A stretch of DNA of 64,000 nucleotides, taken from positions 13,112 to 77,111 of the forward strand of contig CAYFIB010000012.1 in assembly GCA_964342855.1 (NCBI GenBank). The letters are read 5' to 3'. Below, one piece after another: positions 23,806-32,800 of this stretch. Position 1 is the stretch's first letter. Each line of letters starts with the position of its first letter. A program made the position numbers and the translations under genes. Under the pieces are notes generated by a model. That model ran no database searches, had not been told where the DNA came from, and was given only the letters and a program-made list of their open reading frames with translations. The DNA comes from JBCBJX01 sp964342855. GTDB taxonomy: Bacteria > Pseudomonadota > Alphaproteobacteria > Caulobacterales > Parvularculaceae.

Positions 23806-25035
23806 ATGACACCGGAAACCAAAGCCCTCAACGACGTTCAGGACGTCCGCCGCGCCGTCGGCGAATTCCTGAACGCCTTCGAACAGTTTAAGGATGAAAA
23901 CGATCGCCGCCTCGACGAGATCGAACGCCGCGGCGCCGCCGATCCGATTTCGGAAGAAAAAGTCGATCGCATCAACCGCGCTCTCGACGAGCACAAGCAG
24001 CGCCTCGACCGCATCGCCCTTGAAGACCGTCGCCCAGCCCTCGCGGCGGGCGATGCGGCCACCCGCGAACGCAAGCAGGCCATCGGCGCCTATATGCGCG
24101 CCGGCGACGCCGCCGGCCTGAAAGCGCTGGAAGAAAAAGCGCTCTCCATCGCGACGGACGCGGAGGGCGGCTACCTCGCGCCCCATGAGACCGAACGCTT
24201 CATCAATGAGGCGGTGCGGAGCATCTCGCCGATCCGACAGATCGCGACCGTGCGCGAGATCGGCGCAGCCAGCTTCCGCAAACCCGTCAGCGCCGCGGGC
24301 GCCGCCGCCGGATGGGTCGGCGACAAGGACCCGCGCACACAGACGGCGACGCCGGACCTACGCATCGTCGATCTGCCGACCATGGAGCTTTACGCCATGC
24401 CGGCGGCGACCCCGACGCTTCTGGAAGACTCCGTCGTTGATGTGGAGCAGTGGCTCGCCGATGAGGTGCGTGCGGAATTCGCCGCCCAGGAAGGCGCCGC
24501 CTTCGTCGTCGGGACGGGTACGAACCAGCCCCGCGGCTTCCTCGATTACACCGCCGTCGCGGAAGGCTCGCAGAGCTGGGGCGAGATCGGCTACATCGCC
24601 ACGGGCGTCTCCGGCGGCTTCGCCGCGACCGACCCGGCGGACAGGATCATCGATCTCGTCTACACGCCGAAGCAGACCTATCGCGCCAACGGTCGTTTCG
24701 TCATGAGTCGGTCGACCTTGGGCGCGGTCCGCAAGCTGAAGGACGGGGACGACAACTATCTGTGGCGCCCCTCCGCCGATCCGGGCGTCGGCGCGACGCT
24801 GATGGGTTATCCGATCACGGAAGCCGAAGAAGTGCCGGGCATTGGGCCGGACTCGCCCTCCATCGTCTTCGGAGACTTCGCGCGCGGCTATCTCATCGTC
24901 GATCGCATCGGCCTGCGCATCCTACGCGATCCGTTCTCCGCGAAGCCGTACGTCCTTTTCTACACGACCAAGCGCGTCGGCGGCGGGGTGCAGGACTTCG
25001 AGGCGCTTAAAATCCTCCGCTTCGGGACGTCCTGA
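23806..25035 (+). CDS. GTA major capsid protein (ORFg5, HK97 fold)
   Basis: A 409-residue HK97-fold capsid precursor. Residues 1-110 are a charged coiled coil (delta/scaffold domain, FEQFKDENDRRLDEIERR), expected to be removed by the protease encoded upstream, probably near ALSIATDAEGGYLAPHE. The body has MELYAMPAATPTLLEDS, the E-loop/P-domain region with FVVGTGTNQPRGFLDY, and GDFARGYLIVDRIGLRILRDP near the C-terminus. It forms the small GTA head. SD sequence AAGGAG lies 7 bases upstream of the ATG. Confidence 0.95.
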   Translation: MTPETKALNDVQDVRRAVGEFLNAFEQFKDENDRRLDEIERRGAADPISEEKVDRINRALDEHKQRLDRIALEDRRPALAAGDAATRERKQAIGAYMRAGDAAGLKALEEKALSIATDAEGGYLAPHETERFINEAVRSISPIRQIATVREIGAASFRKPVSAAGAAAGWVGDKDPRTQTATPDLRIVDLPTMELYAMPAATPTLLEDSVVDVEQWLADEVRAEFAAQEGAAFVVGTGTNQPRGFLDYTAVAEGSQSWGEIGYIATGVSGGFAATDPADRIIDLVYTPKQTYRANGRFVMSRSTLGAVRKLKDGDDNYLWRPSADPGVGATLMGYPITEAEEVPGIGPDSPSIVFGDFARGYLIVDRIGLRILRDPFSAKPYVLFYTTKRVGGGVQDFEALKILRFGTS

Positions 25036-25053
25036 TCGAAAGGCGCGCCGGAT

Positions 25054-25611
25054 ATGCTCTCCATCCTCACTCCGCCTGCGGCCGAGCCCGTCTCGGTCGT
25101 AGAAGCCAAGCGCCATCTTCGGCTTGAGACGTCATCGGAAGATGCGTTCGTCGAACGCCTCGTCACGGCGGCCCGGCGGGTGGTGGAGGAGCGCACCGGC
25201 CGCGCGCTGGTCTCGCAGACGGCGCGCCTGACGCTTGATCGCGCGCCGGAGAGGGCGGTGACCTTTCCGCGGGCGCCGCTGAACGCGGTGCTGGAAGTTG
25301 CGGTACTGACGGACGCGTCGAGCTGGACGCCGGTTTCGACGGATCTTTACGCCATCGAGACGGGCGAAGGCGCACGCGTGGTCGCGACCGGCTTCTGGCC
25401 GCGCGCCGTTCAGCCCGTCGCCGGCGTCCGCATTGATGCGGAAGTCGGCTACGGCCCGCGGGGCGCCGCGCCGGCGGATCTGCAGCAGGCGGTGCTTCTT
25501 CTGGTCGCGCATTTCTTCGAGCGTCGCGAACCCGCGATCGACGGCCGCGCGGCGGTGCTGCCGCACTCCATCGAAGCGCTGCTCGCCAGCTATCGGAGAC
25601 CGCGCCTGTGA
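25054..25611 (+). CDS. GTA head-tail connector/adaptor (ORFg6-like)
   Basis: A 185-residue protein of the phage gp6-like/DUF3168-neighbour connector family: AEPVSVVEAKRHLRLE at the N-terminus and a helical first half, then PLNAVLEVAVLTDASSW and a C-terminal helix with QQAVLLLVAHFFERREP. In the Rhodobacter GTA the matching protein is the adaptor that sits under the portal. Its TGA overlaps the GTG start of the next gene (GTGA at 25608-25611). Confidence 0.85.
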   Translation: MLSILTPPAAEPVSVVEAKRHLRLETSSEDAFVERLVTAARRVVEERTGRALVSQTARLTLDRAPERAVTFPRAPLNAVLEVAVLTDASSWTPVSTDLYAIETGEGARVVATGFWPRAVQPVAGVRIDAEVGYGPRGAAPADLQQAVLLLVAHFFERREPAIDGRAAVLPHSIEALLASYRRPRL

Positions 25612-25925
25612 CCTTCGATCTGCGCGACCGCGTGCGTTTCCTGCGCGCCGAACGCCTTGCCGACGAGGGCGGCGGCGCGGCGCTCGCGCGACGGGAGATC
25701 GGCTTCGCCTGGGGCGACGCGACGGCGCTGCCCGCTTTGCGTGACGCCTCCGGCGAGCGGGACGTCTTCCGCAAGCGCTACGACATCCGTGTGCGGCGGG
25801 AGGACTACCCCGCCGCCGCGACCCATGCGGAGCTGTTCGGAACCACGCTGCGCATCCAGAACGCTGCGCCGGATGCGGACGGCGAACCGTTCATCAACCT
25901 GAGCTGCGAGGAGGGCCGTCCGTGA
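25608..25925 (+). CDS. GTA head-tail joining protein (ORFg7-like, stopper)
   Basis: A 105-residue small beta protein of the phage head-tail joining (SPP1 gp16-like) family: LRDRVRFLRAERLADEGGG, FAWGDATALPAL, then KRYDIRVRREDYP and a last strand DGEPFINLSCEEG. It starts with GTG overlapping the previous stop and overlaps the next GTG (25922-25925). The predicted role is the stopper between head and tail. Confidence 0.85.
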   Translation: MTFDLRDRVRFLRAERLADEGGGAALARREIGFAWGDATALPALRDASGERDVFRKRYDIRVRREDYPAAATHAELFGTTLRIQNAAPDADGEPFINLSCEEGRP

Positions 25926-26338
25926 GCGACGCCAGCTGGGCGCTGCAGAGCGCCGTCTACGCCCGACTGAAGACGGACGCCCGCTTGAAAGCCGCGCTTG
26001 GCGATCCCGCGCGGATTTTCGATTCTCCGCCGGAGGACGCTGTCTTCCCGTATCTGACGTTGGGCGAATCCCGCGTCGGCGACTGGGCGGGCGTGCCTGG
26101 CGGGCAGGAACATGAACTGCGGCTCTACGCCTATTCCCAATACGCCGGGCGGCGCGAGGTGAAACGCATCATTTCCGCCGTTTACGACGCGATCCACGAA
26201 ACCCGCTTCGACGTGCCGGGCTTTCATCTCGTCAACATGCGGTACGTTTTTGCGGACGTGCTGCGGCGGCGCGAACCGGACACCTATCAGGGCGTCATGC
26301 GCTATCGGGCGGTCACCCAGCCGCTCGTCGCAGCTTAA
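25922..26338 (+). CDS. GTA tail terminator (ORFg8, DUF3168)
   Basis: A 138-residue DUF3168 protein: SWALQSAVYARLKTDARLKAAL at the start, DSPPEDAVFPYLTLGE, the charged LRLYAYSQYAGRREVKRI helix and YQGVMRYRAVTQP at the end. Homologues cap the tail tube and mediate joining to the head. GTG start overlaps the stop of ORFg7. Normal length. Confidence 0.9.
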   Translation: MSDASWALQSAVYARLKTDARLKAALGDPARIFDSPPEDAVFPYLTLGESRVGDWAGVPGGQEHELRLYAYSQYAGRREVKRIISAVYDAIHETRFDVPGFHLVNMRYVFADVLRRREPDTYQGVMRYRAVTQPLVAA

Positions 26339-26350
26339 GGAGGGCGGGGC

Positions 26351-26761
26351 ATGGTCGCGCAGCGCGGTAAGGACGTACTTCTTCAGATGCAGTTGGCGGG
26401 TGGCGGTTTCACGACCGTCGGCGGCGTGCGGACGAGCGCGCTCTCGCTGAACGCTGCGACCGTGGACGCCACCAATCAGGCGTCCCCGGACGGATGGCGC
26501 GAGCTTCTCGGCGGCGCCGGCGTGCGCCAGGCCTCCATCACCGGCTCGGGCGTGTTCGTAGACGACGCGGCGGCGGAGGCCGTGCGTGCGGCCTTCTTTG
26601 CGGGCGGTGCGGATGTCTGGCGCGTCGTCCTGCCGGATTTCGGCGTCGTCGAAGGCGCGTTCATCGTCGTCGCCCTCGATTATGGCGGCGACTATAACGA
26701 AGAGGCGACCATGGCGATCTCCCTCGCCTCGGCCGGTGCGCTCACCTTCTCCGCCCTGTGA
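26351..26761 (+). CDS. GTA major tail tube protein (ORFg9)
   Basis: A 136-residue tail tube protein of the phage major tail protein 2 family. Features are AQRGKDVLLQMQ, FTTVGGVRTSALSLNAATVDATNQ, GWRELLGGAGVRQASITGSGVF and the final strand ATMAISLASAGALTFSAL. Rings of it build the non-contractile tail tube. SD GGAGGGCGGGG precedes the ATG; its TGA overlaps the next GTG start (26758-26761). Confidence 0.92.
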   Translation: MVAQRGKDVLLQMQLAGGGFTTVGGVRTSALSLNAATVDATNQASPDGWRELLGGAGVRQASITGSGVFVDDAAAEAVRAAFFAGGADVWRVVLPDFGVVEGAFIVVALDYGGDYNEEATMAISLASAGALTFSAL

Positions 26762-27084
26762 GCGTTTCTCCTAACGCCGTTCGCGGCGAAGTGCTGATCG
26801 AAATCGAAGGCGCGCCGCGGCGACTGTGCTTTACGCTCGGGGCCCTGGCGGAACTGGAAACGGCGTTCGAGGCGGACGGATTGTCCGCCGTCGCCGCACG
26901 TCTGTCCCAAGGTCGCGCCCGCGATCTCGCGGTCGCCCTGGCGGCGCTTTTGCGCGGCGGCGGCGAGGCGGAACTGGCGTCGCATGTATTGGAAGCGGGC
27001 GTCGACCCGCTCGCAGCGGCGCGCGCTGTCGCGCAGGCCGTCGCGGCGGTCGGCGCCGACGCGGAGGCGCCGGGAAAGCTTTAG
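26758..27084 (+). CDS. GTA ORFg10-like tail assembly chaperone, first frame
   Basis: A 108-residue GTA-specific protein (DUF3356-type): GEVLIEIEGAPRRLCFTLGALAELETAFEADG, then SQGRARDLAVALAALLRGGG. GTG start overlaps the tail tube stop. It occupies the position of phage lambda gene G between tail tube and tape measure, so a role in chaperoning the tape measure protein is expected. Five codons before its TAG stop lies GGGAAAG in -1 slippage phase; a ribosome slipping there would continue into the downstream frame and make a 170-residue fusion. Confidence 0.85.
   Translation: MSVSPNAVRGEVLIEIEGAPRRLCFTLGALAELETAFEADGLSAVAARLSQGRARDLAVALAALLRGGGEAELASHVLEAGVDPLAAARAVAQAVAAVGADAEAPGKL
27072..27078 (+). 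promoter_or_regulatory. predicted -1 programmed ribosomal frameshift site (GGGAAAG)
   Basis: The heptamer is read as ..G GGA AAG in the ORFg10 frame, the exact X-XXY-YYZ phase required for simultaneous slippage to GGG AAA. The zero-frame TAG follows one codon later (27082-27084). A Shine-Dalgarno-like GGAGG lies at 27063-27067 and a 6-bp hairpin at 27102-27116. Same heptamer and gene position as the G/T frameshift of phage lambda. Confidence 0.75.
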
Positions 27085-27269
27085 GCGCAGGGGCGTGGGC
27101 GGAGCGCTTCGCGCTCGCTGTTTTCGCGCTGCATCTTTCGCCGACGGAGTTTTGGGCGCTCAGCCTTCCGGAATGGCGGCTGCTGGAAGCCGCCTGCGCG
27201 CCGCCCGAACCCTTCCGCCAGTGCGACCTCGACCGCCTGCGCCGCACCCTTGAAAAGGACATGCCATGA
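27078..27269 (+). CDS. GTA ORFg10.1-like tail assembly chaperone, frameshift-expressed part
   Basis: Sixty-three residues in the -1 frame relative to ORFg10: AWAERFALAVFALHLSP, then EFWALSLPEWRLLEAA and CDLDRLRRTLEKDMP, the conserved pattern of the small GTA/phage tail chaperone (TEFWALSLPEW). There is no ATG, GTG or TTG in this frame between 26829 and 27260. The only canonical start is a GTG at 26826 inside ORFg10 that would add about 85 Arg/Gly-rich shadow residues. Expression by frameshift from ORFg10 is therefore the simplest reading. Its TGA overlaps the ATG of the tape measure gene (27266). Confidence 0.75.
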   Translation, partial: ALGAGAWAERFALAVFALHLSPTEFWALSLPEWRLLEAACAPPEPFRQCDLDRLRRTLEKDMP

Positions 27270-27811
27270 CCGATCCCGTCCGTATCGATATCGACGCCAG
27301 CGGACTCGCCGAAGGGCTGCGCTCCGCCGGGGCGGAGGTCGATGAAATCGTCCGCAGTCAGCTGACGCCCGCCGCCGAGGCGATCGAGGATGCGTTCTCC
27401 AAGGCCTCGCGCTCCATTGAGGGCGAACTGATGAAAGCGGCGAAATCGGGCTCGCTCTCGTTCCGCGGCCTCGGCCGGGCAATCACGGCGGATCTCGCGA
27501 ACATCGCCGTTGACAGCCTGGTGCGGGCGCCGGTGGAGAACCTGATCTCCGGCGCCATCGGCGCGGCCTTCGGCGGGGCGCGCGCCAACGGCGGCCCCGT
27601 GCGGGCGGGCCTCAGCTATCTCGTCGGCGAGCGCGGGCCTGAAGTGTTCACCCCCGCCGTCAACGGACAGGTGGGCGAGGGGCGGGGCATGAACGTGACG
27701 GTTAATCTCTCCGTCAACGGCGCGTCGGATGCGCGTGGCGTCGCCCGTTCCGAAGCGCAGGTTTCCGCCGCCCTCGCACGCGCCGCCCGTCGCGGCCTGC
27801 GCAATCTCTGA
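27266..27811 (+). CDS. GTA tape measure protein (ORFg11), short
   Basis: A 181-residue protein of the GTA tape measure family. The N-terminal half is a helical segment (LTPAAEAIEDAFSKASRSIEGEL and KAAKSGSLSFRGLGRAITADL), the centre has the family block ENLISGAIGAAFGGARANGGPV, and the C-terminus carries YLVGERGPEVFTPAVNG then a beta stretch and a basic end. It is very short compared with phage tape measures, which fits the short GTA tail. The last helix ends LARAARRGLRNL. Confidence 0.88.
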   Translation: MTDPVRIDIDASGLAEGLRSAGAEVDEIVRSQLTPAAEAIEDAFSKASRSIEGELMKAAKSGSLSFRGLGRAITADLANIAVDSLVRAPVENLISGAIGAAFGGARANGGPVRAGLSYLVGERGPEVFTPAVNGQVGEGRGMNVTVNLSVNGASDARGVARSEAQVSAALARAARRGLRNL

Positions 27812-27840
27812 ACTTGTCCACGGTCGACGAGGCCGGGCGA

Positions 27841-27858
27841 TCATGCGTCTACGCATGA
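27841..27858. repeat. small perfect inverted repeat upstream of ORFg12
   Basis: TCATGCGT and ACGCATGA are exact inverted copies separated by two bases, giving an 8-bp stem. It lies in the only sizeable gap (62 bases) within the GTA tail genes, 15 bases before the ORFg12 GTG and just ahead of its GAGGAG ribosome site. Confidence 0.45.
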
Positions 27859-27873
27859 GCCTGAGGAGACCGC

Positions 27874-28500
27874 GTGTTTCACGACGTCCGCTTCCCCATC
27901 GACATCGCTCTCGACAGCGAAGGCGGGCCAAGCCGCCTGACGGACGTTATCGAACTCGCTTCGGGTCGGGAGGTCCGTAACGCCCGCCGCAGCGCTTCGC
28001 GTCGGCGCTATAATGCGGGCTCGGGCGTCAAATCCCTGGACGACCTCGCCGCGATCATCGCCTTTTTCGAAGCGCGCGGCGGGCGCCTCCATTCCTTCCG
28101 CTGGCGCGATCCGCTTGACTTTTCGTCCGCGTCGCCCTCGCAGGCGCCGAGCGCGACGGACCAGCCGCTCGGCGTCGGCGACGGAGTGACGACGGTTTTC
28201 CAGCTCATCAAACGCTATGAGAGCGGCGGGGTCGTTTCGGAGCGGACGATCAATAAACCGGTAGACGGATCGGTCCGTGTCGCGGCGAACGGCGTCGCCG
28301 TGGATCCGGGCGACGTGTCGGTCAGTTTGGACACGGGACAGGTGACATTTGGGTCGGCGCCCGCCGTCGGCGTCGTCCTGACGGCGGGGTTCGAGTTCGA
28401 CACCCCCGTCCGGTTCGATACGGACGATCTTCGCGTAAGCCTCGCCGCCTTTCGCGCGGGTGAAGCGCCGAGCGTGCCGCTTATCGAGGTGCTGGACTGA
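27874..28500 (+). CDS. GTA distal tail protein (ORFg12, DUF2460)
   Basis: A 208-residue DUF2460 protein (TIGR02217 type). Family blocks: FHDVRFPIDIALDSEGG, RRYNAGSGVKSLDDLAAIIAF, FEARGGRLHSFRWRDPLDF, and a C-terminal half with FQLIKRYESGG and FDTPVRFDTDDLRVSLAAF. It forms the distal tail ring connecting tube and baseplate hub. The GTG start at 27874 follows GAGGAG. Its TGA overlaps the next ATG (28500). Confidence 0.93.
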   Translation: MFHDVRFPIDIALDSEGGPSRLTDVIELASGREVRNARRSASRRRYNAGSGVKSLDDLAAIIAFFEARGGRLHSFRWRDPLDFSSASPSQAPSATDQPLGVGDGVTTVFQLIKRYESGGVVSERTINKPVDGSVRVAANGVAVDPGDVSVSLDTGQVTFGSAPAVGVVLTAGFEFDTPVRFDTDDLRVSLAAFRAGEAPSVPLIEVLD

Positions 28501-29384
28501 TGCGGGAGCTTCCGACAGGGCTCGCCGCGCACCTCGCAGGCGAGGCGACCACGCTCGCCTATTGTTGGCGTCTGCAGCGTCGTGACGGCGCCGTTCTCCG
28601 TCTGACGGATCATGATCGAGTGTTGGAGGTCGAGGGCGAGACTTATGTACCGGGTGCGGCGCTGGAGGCGAGCGCGCAGGAAACGTCCGGCGATCTCGCG
28701 GTGGACAATCTTACCGGGCTTGGCGCGCTAACAGCGGATGCAATCACCGAGGCTGATCTTCTGGCGGGGCGCTATGACGGCGCCCGGATCGATATTTATC
28801 TCGTCAACTGGGAAGCGCCGACGGAGCGTCTGCAGCTTGTTGCGGGAACCCTCGGCGAGGCGACCCGTCGCGACAGCGAGATCGAGTTGGAAATCCGGGG
28901 ACTGAAGGCGGCGCTGGATGCGCCTGTCGGTCGGACGTACCAGAAAACCTGCGACGCTCGCCTGGGCGATGCACGCTGCAGCGTTGATACGGCGAACGTG
29001 GCCTATTCGGCGGGCGGGACGGTTTCCGTTCTGCGCAACGCACGGGAAATCGCCGTCGCCGGGCTCGACGGGTTCGAGGAAGGCTGGTTCGCCTCCGGCG
29101 AGATCGTCTGGACCTCCGGCGCGCGGGAGGGACTTTCTGAGCGCATCGTGCGCCACGTGGTCGAACCGACGGCGCCCGTGCTCATCCTCTCCGAACGCCC
29201 CCATCCGCCCATAGCCGAAGGAGACGCCTTTGCGGCCATCGCCGGTTGCGACAAGCGCTTTGGGACGTGCCGAGACAAGTTCTCGAACGTCGTCAACTTC
29301 CGCGGCTTCAACAAGCTGCCGGGCGACGACTTCATCTACGGCTATCCGACAGCGGACGGCCCGTTGGACGGGAGCCCGCGATGA
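28500..29384 (+). CDS. GTA baseplate hub protein (ORFg13, DUF2163)
   Basis: A 294-residue DUF2163/BR0599-type protein (TIGR02218). N-terminal blocks are TLAYCWRLQRRDG and RLTDHDRVLEVEG; the C-terminal region has TCDARLGDARCSVD and AGCDKRFGTCRDKFSN followed by NFRGFNKLPGDDFIYGYP. The four C-terminal cysteines match those that hold an iron-sulfur cluster in the related lambda tail-tip protein gpL, so an Fe-S cluster is likely. Overlaps the next ATG (ATGA at 29381-29384). Confidence 0.92.
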   Translation: MRELPTGLAAHLAGEATTLAYCWRLQRRDGAVLRLTDHDRVLEVEGETYVPGAALEASAQETSGDLAVDNLTGLGALTADAITEADLLAGRYDGARIDIYLVNWEAPTERLQLVAGTLGEATRRDSEIELEIRGLKAALDAPVGRTYQKTCDARLGDARCSVDTANVAYSAGGTVSVLRNAREIAVAGLDGFEEGWFASGEIVWTSGAREGLSERIVRHVVEPTAPVLILSERPHPPIAEGDAFAAIAGCDKRFGTCRDKFSNVVNFRGFNKLPGDDFIYGYPTADGPLDGSPR

Positions 29385-29818
29385 GTTTCCCGAACCGCGC
29401 CGACATCGTCGCCGAAGCGCGCGACTGGATCGGTACGCCCTATCGCCATCAGGCGTCGGCCAAGGGCGCGGGCGCGGACTGTCTCGGCCTCGTGCGCGGC
29501 GTCTGGCGCTCGATATATGGCGACGAGCCGGAGGCGCCGCCGCCGTATACGCTGGATTGGGCCGAGCGCGCGCCTGATGAGCCGTTGTTGGCTGCAGCGC
29601 AGCGGCGGCTCCGCCCCGTCATGGATGCTGCACTGCCGGGCGACGTGCTCCTTTTCCGGATGGATGCGCGCGGGCCGGTGAAGCACTGCGGCGTTCTCGT
29701 TTCCGACGACCGGTTCGTGCACGCCTATTCCGGTCGCGCCGTTTGCGAAACCGGATTTGCGCGCTGGTGGCGAGAGCGCCTCGCCGCCGTTTTCTCCTTT
29801 CCGCATCTTACGGACTGA
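29381..29818 (+). CDS. GTA cell-wall peptidase (ORFg14, NlpC/P60)
   Basis: A 145-residue NlpC/P60 hydrolase (TIGR02219 type). The catalytic cysteine is C34 in GADCLGLVRGVW; the histidine lies in the VKHCGVLVSDDRFVHAY region. It probably opens the periplasmic peptidoglycan during DNA delivery. I start at the ATG at 29381, which overlaps the ORFg13 stop; a longer in-frame reading would run inside ORFg13. Five bases separate it from the megatron gene. Confidence 0.92.
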   Translation: MSFPNRADIVAEARDWIGTPYRHQASAKGAGADCLGLVRGVWRSIYGDEPEAPPPYTLDWAERAPDEPLLAAAQRRLRPVMDAALPGDVLLFRMDARGPVKHCGVLVSDDRFVHAYSGRAVCETGFARWWRERLAAVFSFPHLTD

Positions 29819-29823
29819 GCCCC

Positions 29824-32800
29824 ATGTCGACCGTCCTACTCTCCGCCGCCCGGGTGGGCGGCGCCGCGGCCGCTCGCGTCGGCCCGTTTCTCGCGCGCAC
29901 GGCGGGCTCCGTCGCCGCGGCCTACGCCGGCACGCTGGTGGTCGGCGCGATCCTCGGACCGACGGTCACCCGCGTCGAAGGCCCACGGTCGCAGCGTCTT
30001 CGGCTTCAGTCCGGAGCGGAAGGAACGGGCGTCGCGCGGGTGTTCGGGCGGGCGCGCATTCCGGGCCAGTTCATCTGGACGACGAACTTCCGTGAGACCC
30101 AGAACATCGAGCGCGTCGATGTCGGCGGCAAAGGCGGCGGCCAGCAGGTCGAGACGACGGAGTTCGTCTACTCGATCTCCTTCGCCCTCGGTCTCTGCGA
30201 AGGTCCCATCGACGGGATCGGCCGCATCTGGGCGGACGGGCGACTGACCACGCTCGGCGCCAGCGCCGTTCGGCTTCATCGCGGAACGGAGGATCAGGAG
30301 CCGGACCCGTTCCTTGAGGCGGTCGAGGGCGTCGGCGCGACGCCCGCTTTTCGGGGGCTCGCCTATCTCGTCATCGAAGACATGCCGCTTACGGAGTACG
30401 GCAATCGCATACCGCAGTTGACGGTTGAGGTGATCCGCACCTTGGATCGGGACGAACCGGAAGCGCTGCAGAACGCCCTGCAGGCGGTCTCGCTCATTCC
30501 GGGCTCCGGCGAGGCGGCGCTCGCGACGACGCCGATCTGGCGCGGCGGCGCGCCGGGGGAGGGGATCGCGGAGAACGTCCACAACGCCTTCGCCATCACC
30601 GACCTTCAGGCCTCGCTCAATTCATTGGAGACGCTTGCGCCGAACTGTCGGACGGTGTCGCTCTTTGTCACGTGGTACGGGGATGACCTACGAGCGGGCG
30701 AGTGCCGTATCGAGCCGCGGGCGGAAAACCCGTTCAAGCGCACCGAGCCGCGGCCTTGGCTCGTCTCCGGTCTGGGTCGTGGTCAGGTTCCCATAGTCTC
30801 GTGTATCGATGGACGCCCGGCATTCGGCGGCACGCCCTCGGATGTCTCCGTCGTCGAAGCGATCCGGGAGCTGAAGGCGCGTGGCTTCACGGTCATCGTC
30901 CACCCGTTCCTGATGATGGACATTCCGGGCGACAACGCGCTGCCGGACCCTTATGGCGGCGCTCGACAGGCGACGTTCCCTTGGCGCGGTCGCGTGACGG
31001 CGACCCCGGCGGCGGGCGAACCCGGAACGGCGGATAAGACTGCGGCGGCGCGCGCGCAGATCGACGCCTTCTTCGGCGCCGCGCAGGCGAGCGATTTCGC
31101 CGTGGTTGACGATCAGATCGTTTATTCGGGAGCCGACGAGTGGGGTTTCCGTCGGTTCATTCTGCACTATGCGCATCTCGCCGCGGCGGGCGGCGCGGAC
31201 GGCGTCCTGCTCGGCTCGGAGATGCGCGCGCTCACGCGTTTGCGCGATCAGGCGAACGCGTTTCCGGCGGTGGAGAAGTTCCGTTCCCTCGCTTCGGCCG
31301 TCCGCTCCGTCGTCGGATCGGGCATGGCGATCACCTATGCCGCGGACTGGTCGGAATATTTCGGCCATCAGCCGGCGGACGGGACCGGCGATGTTTATTT
31401 CCATCTCGACCCTCTGTGGGCGGATGCGGATATCGACGCCGTCGGCATCGACTATTACATGCCGCTCTCCGACTGGCGCGAGGGATCGGTCCATCTCGAT
31501 CGCGCCGTCGCCGACCGCATTCATGATCTCGATTATCTGAAATCCAATGTCTTCGGCGGCGAGGGCTACGATTGGTACTACGCCTCCGACGCCGACCGCG
31601 AGGCGCAGATTCACACGCCGATCACCGACGACGCCTACGGCGAGCCGTGGGTCTTTCGCTATAAGGATCTTCCGAACTGGTGGTCGAACGCGCACCATGA
31701 CCGGCCGGGCGGCGTGCGCGCCGCATCGCCGACGGCATGGGTTCCGGAAGAAAAGCCCATCTGGCTGATGGAGGCGGGGACGTCCGCCCTCGATAAATCG
31801 TCCAATCAGCCGAACGTCTTTCTCGATCCGAAAAGCTCAGAATCGCAGCTTCCCTATTTCTCTATCGGCGCGCGGGACGATCTCATCCAGCGGCGCTATC
31901 TGGAGGCGCTGCTGTCTGTCTTCGCCGACCCGACGGCGAACCCGACCTCCAGCGTCTACAGTGGTCCGATGGTCTCGGTGGATCGCATTTTCGCCTATTG
32001 CTGGGACGCGCGGCCGTTCCCGGATTTTCCGGGTCGGGAGGAGGTCTGGTCGGACGGGCCGAACTGGACGACGGGGCACTGGCTGAACGGCCGTCTGGAG
32101 CGCATCGCGCTCGGCTCCCTCGTGGAGACGCTCTCGACCGCGCCGCTCGCCGCGCCGGATCTCGACGCCCTGGTCACCGGCTATGTCCTCGCCGACCCGA
32201 CGCCGCCGCGCGCCGCGCTGGAGCCGCTCGCCTCCATCTATCGCTTCGATGTTTACGAGCGCGATGGCGGGCTCATCGCTCGGCCCCGGCGGGCGGAGGC
32301 GGATCTGTCGATCACGGAGGACGATCTCGCTGAGACGGGCGAGGCGCGCATCATCCGCGCCCGGGCGGATGCGGACGATCTGCCGGAGCGATTGAAGATT
32401 TCGTTCCTCGATGACGGCGCCGAACAGCGCCCCGGCGTCGCGGAGGCCTTCGCCGCCGACATCGCGACCGGGCGGACGCTCTCGCTCGATGCGCCGGTCG
32501 TGCTCGACGCCGCCGAAGCGCAGGCGCGCGCCGCGAGCCTCCTTGCGGAAACCGAAGCCGGACGCGAAAGCGCGCGCTTCTCCCTGCCGCCGACGCGGCT
32601 CGAAGTGGAGCCGGGAGATGTCGTCGCTCTGGACCGGGACGGTCTTTCGCGACCGCTCCGCATCCTGTCGATCGAAACCACGGAGATCCTGAACATCGAA
32701 GCCGCCGGCGTCTCGGAGGAGGCCGAGGACGTTCGGCCCATTGGTCCCGCACGCTTCGACCTCTCGCCCGCCGCGCCGCTCTTCGGGCCGCCGGCCGGCG

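Noticed and set aside
26826..27269. ORFg10.1 translated from the GTG at 26826
   Set aside because: It would add about 85 Arg/Gly-rich residues read from inside conserved ORFg10; the frameshift explanation needs no such tail.
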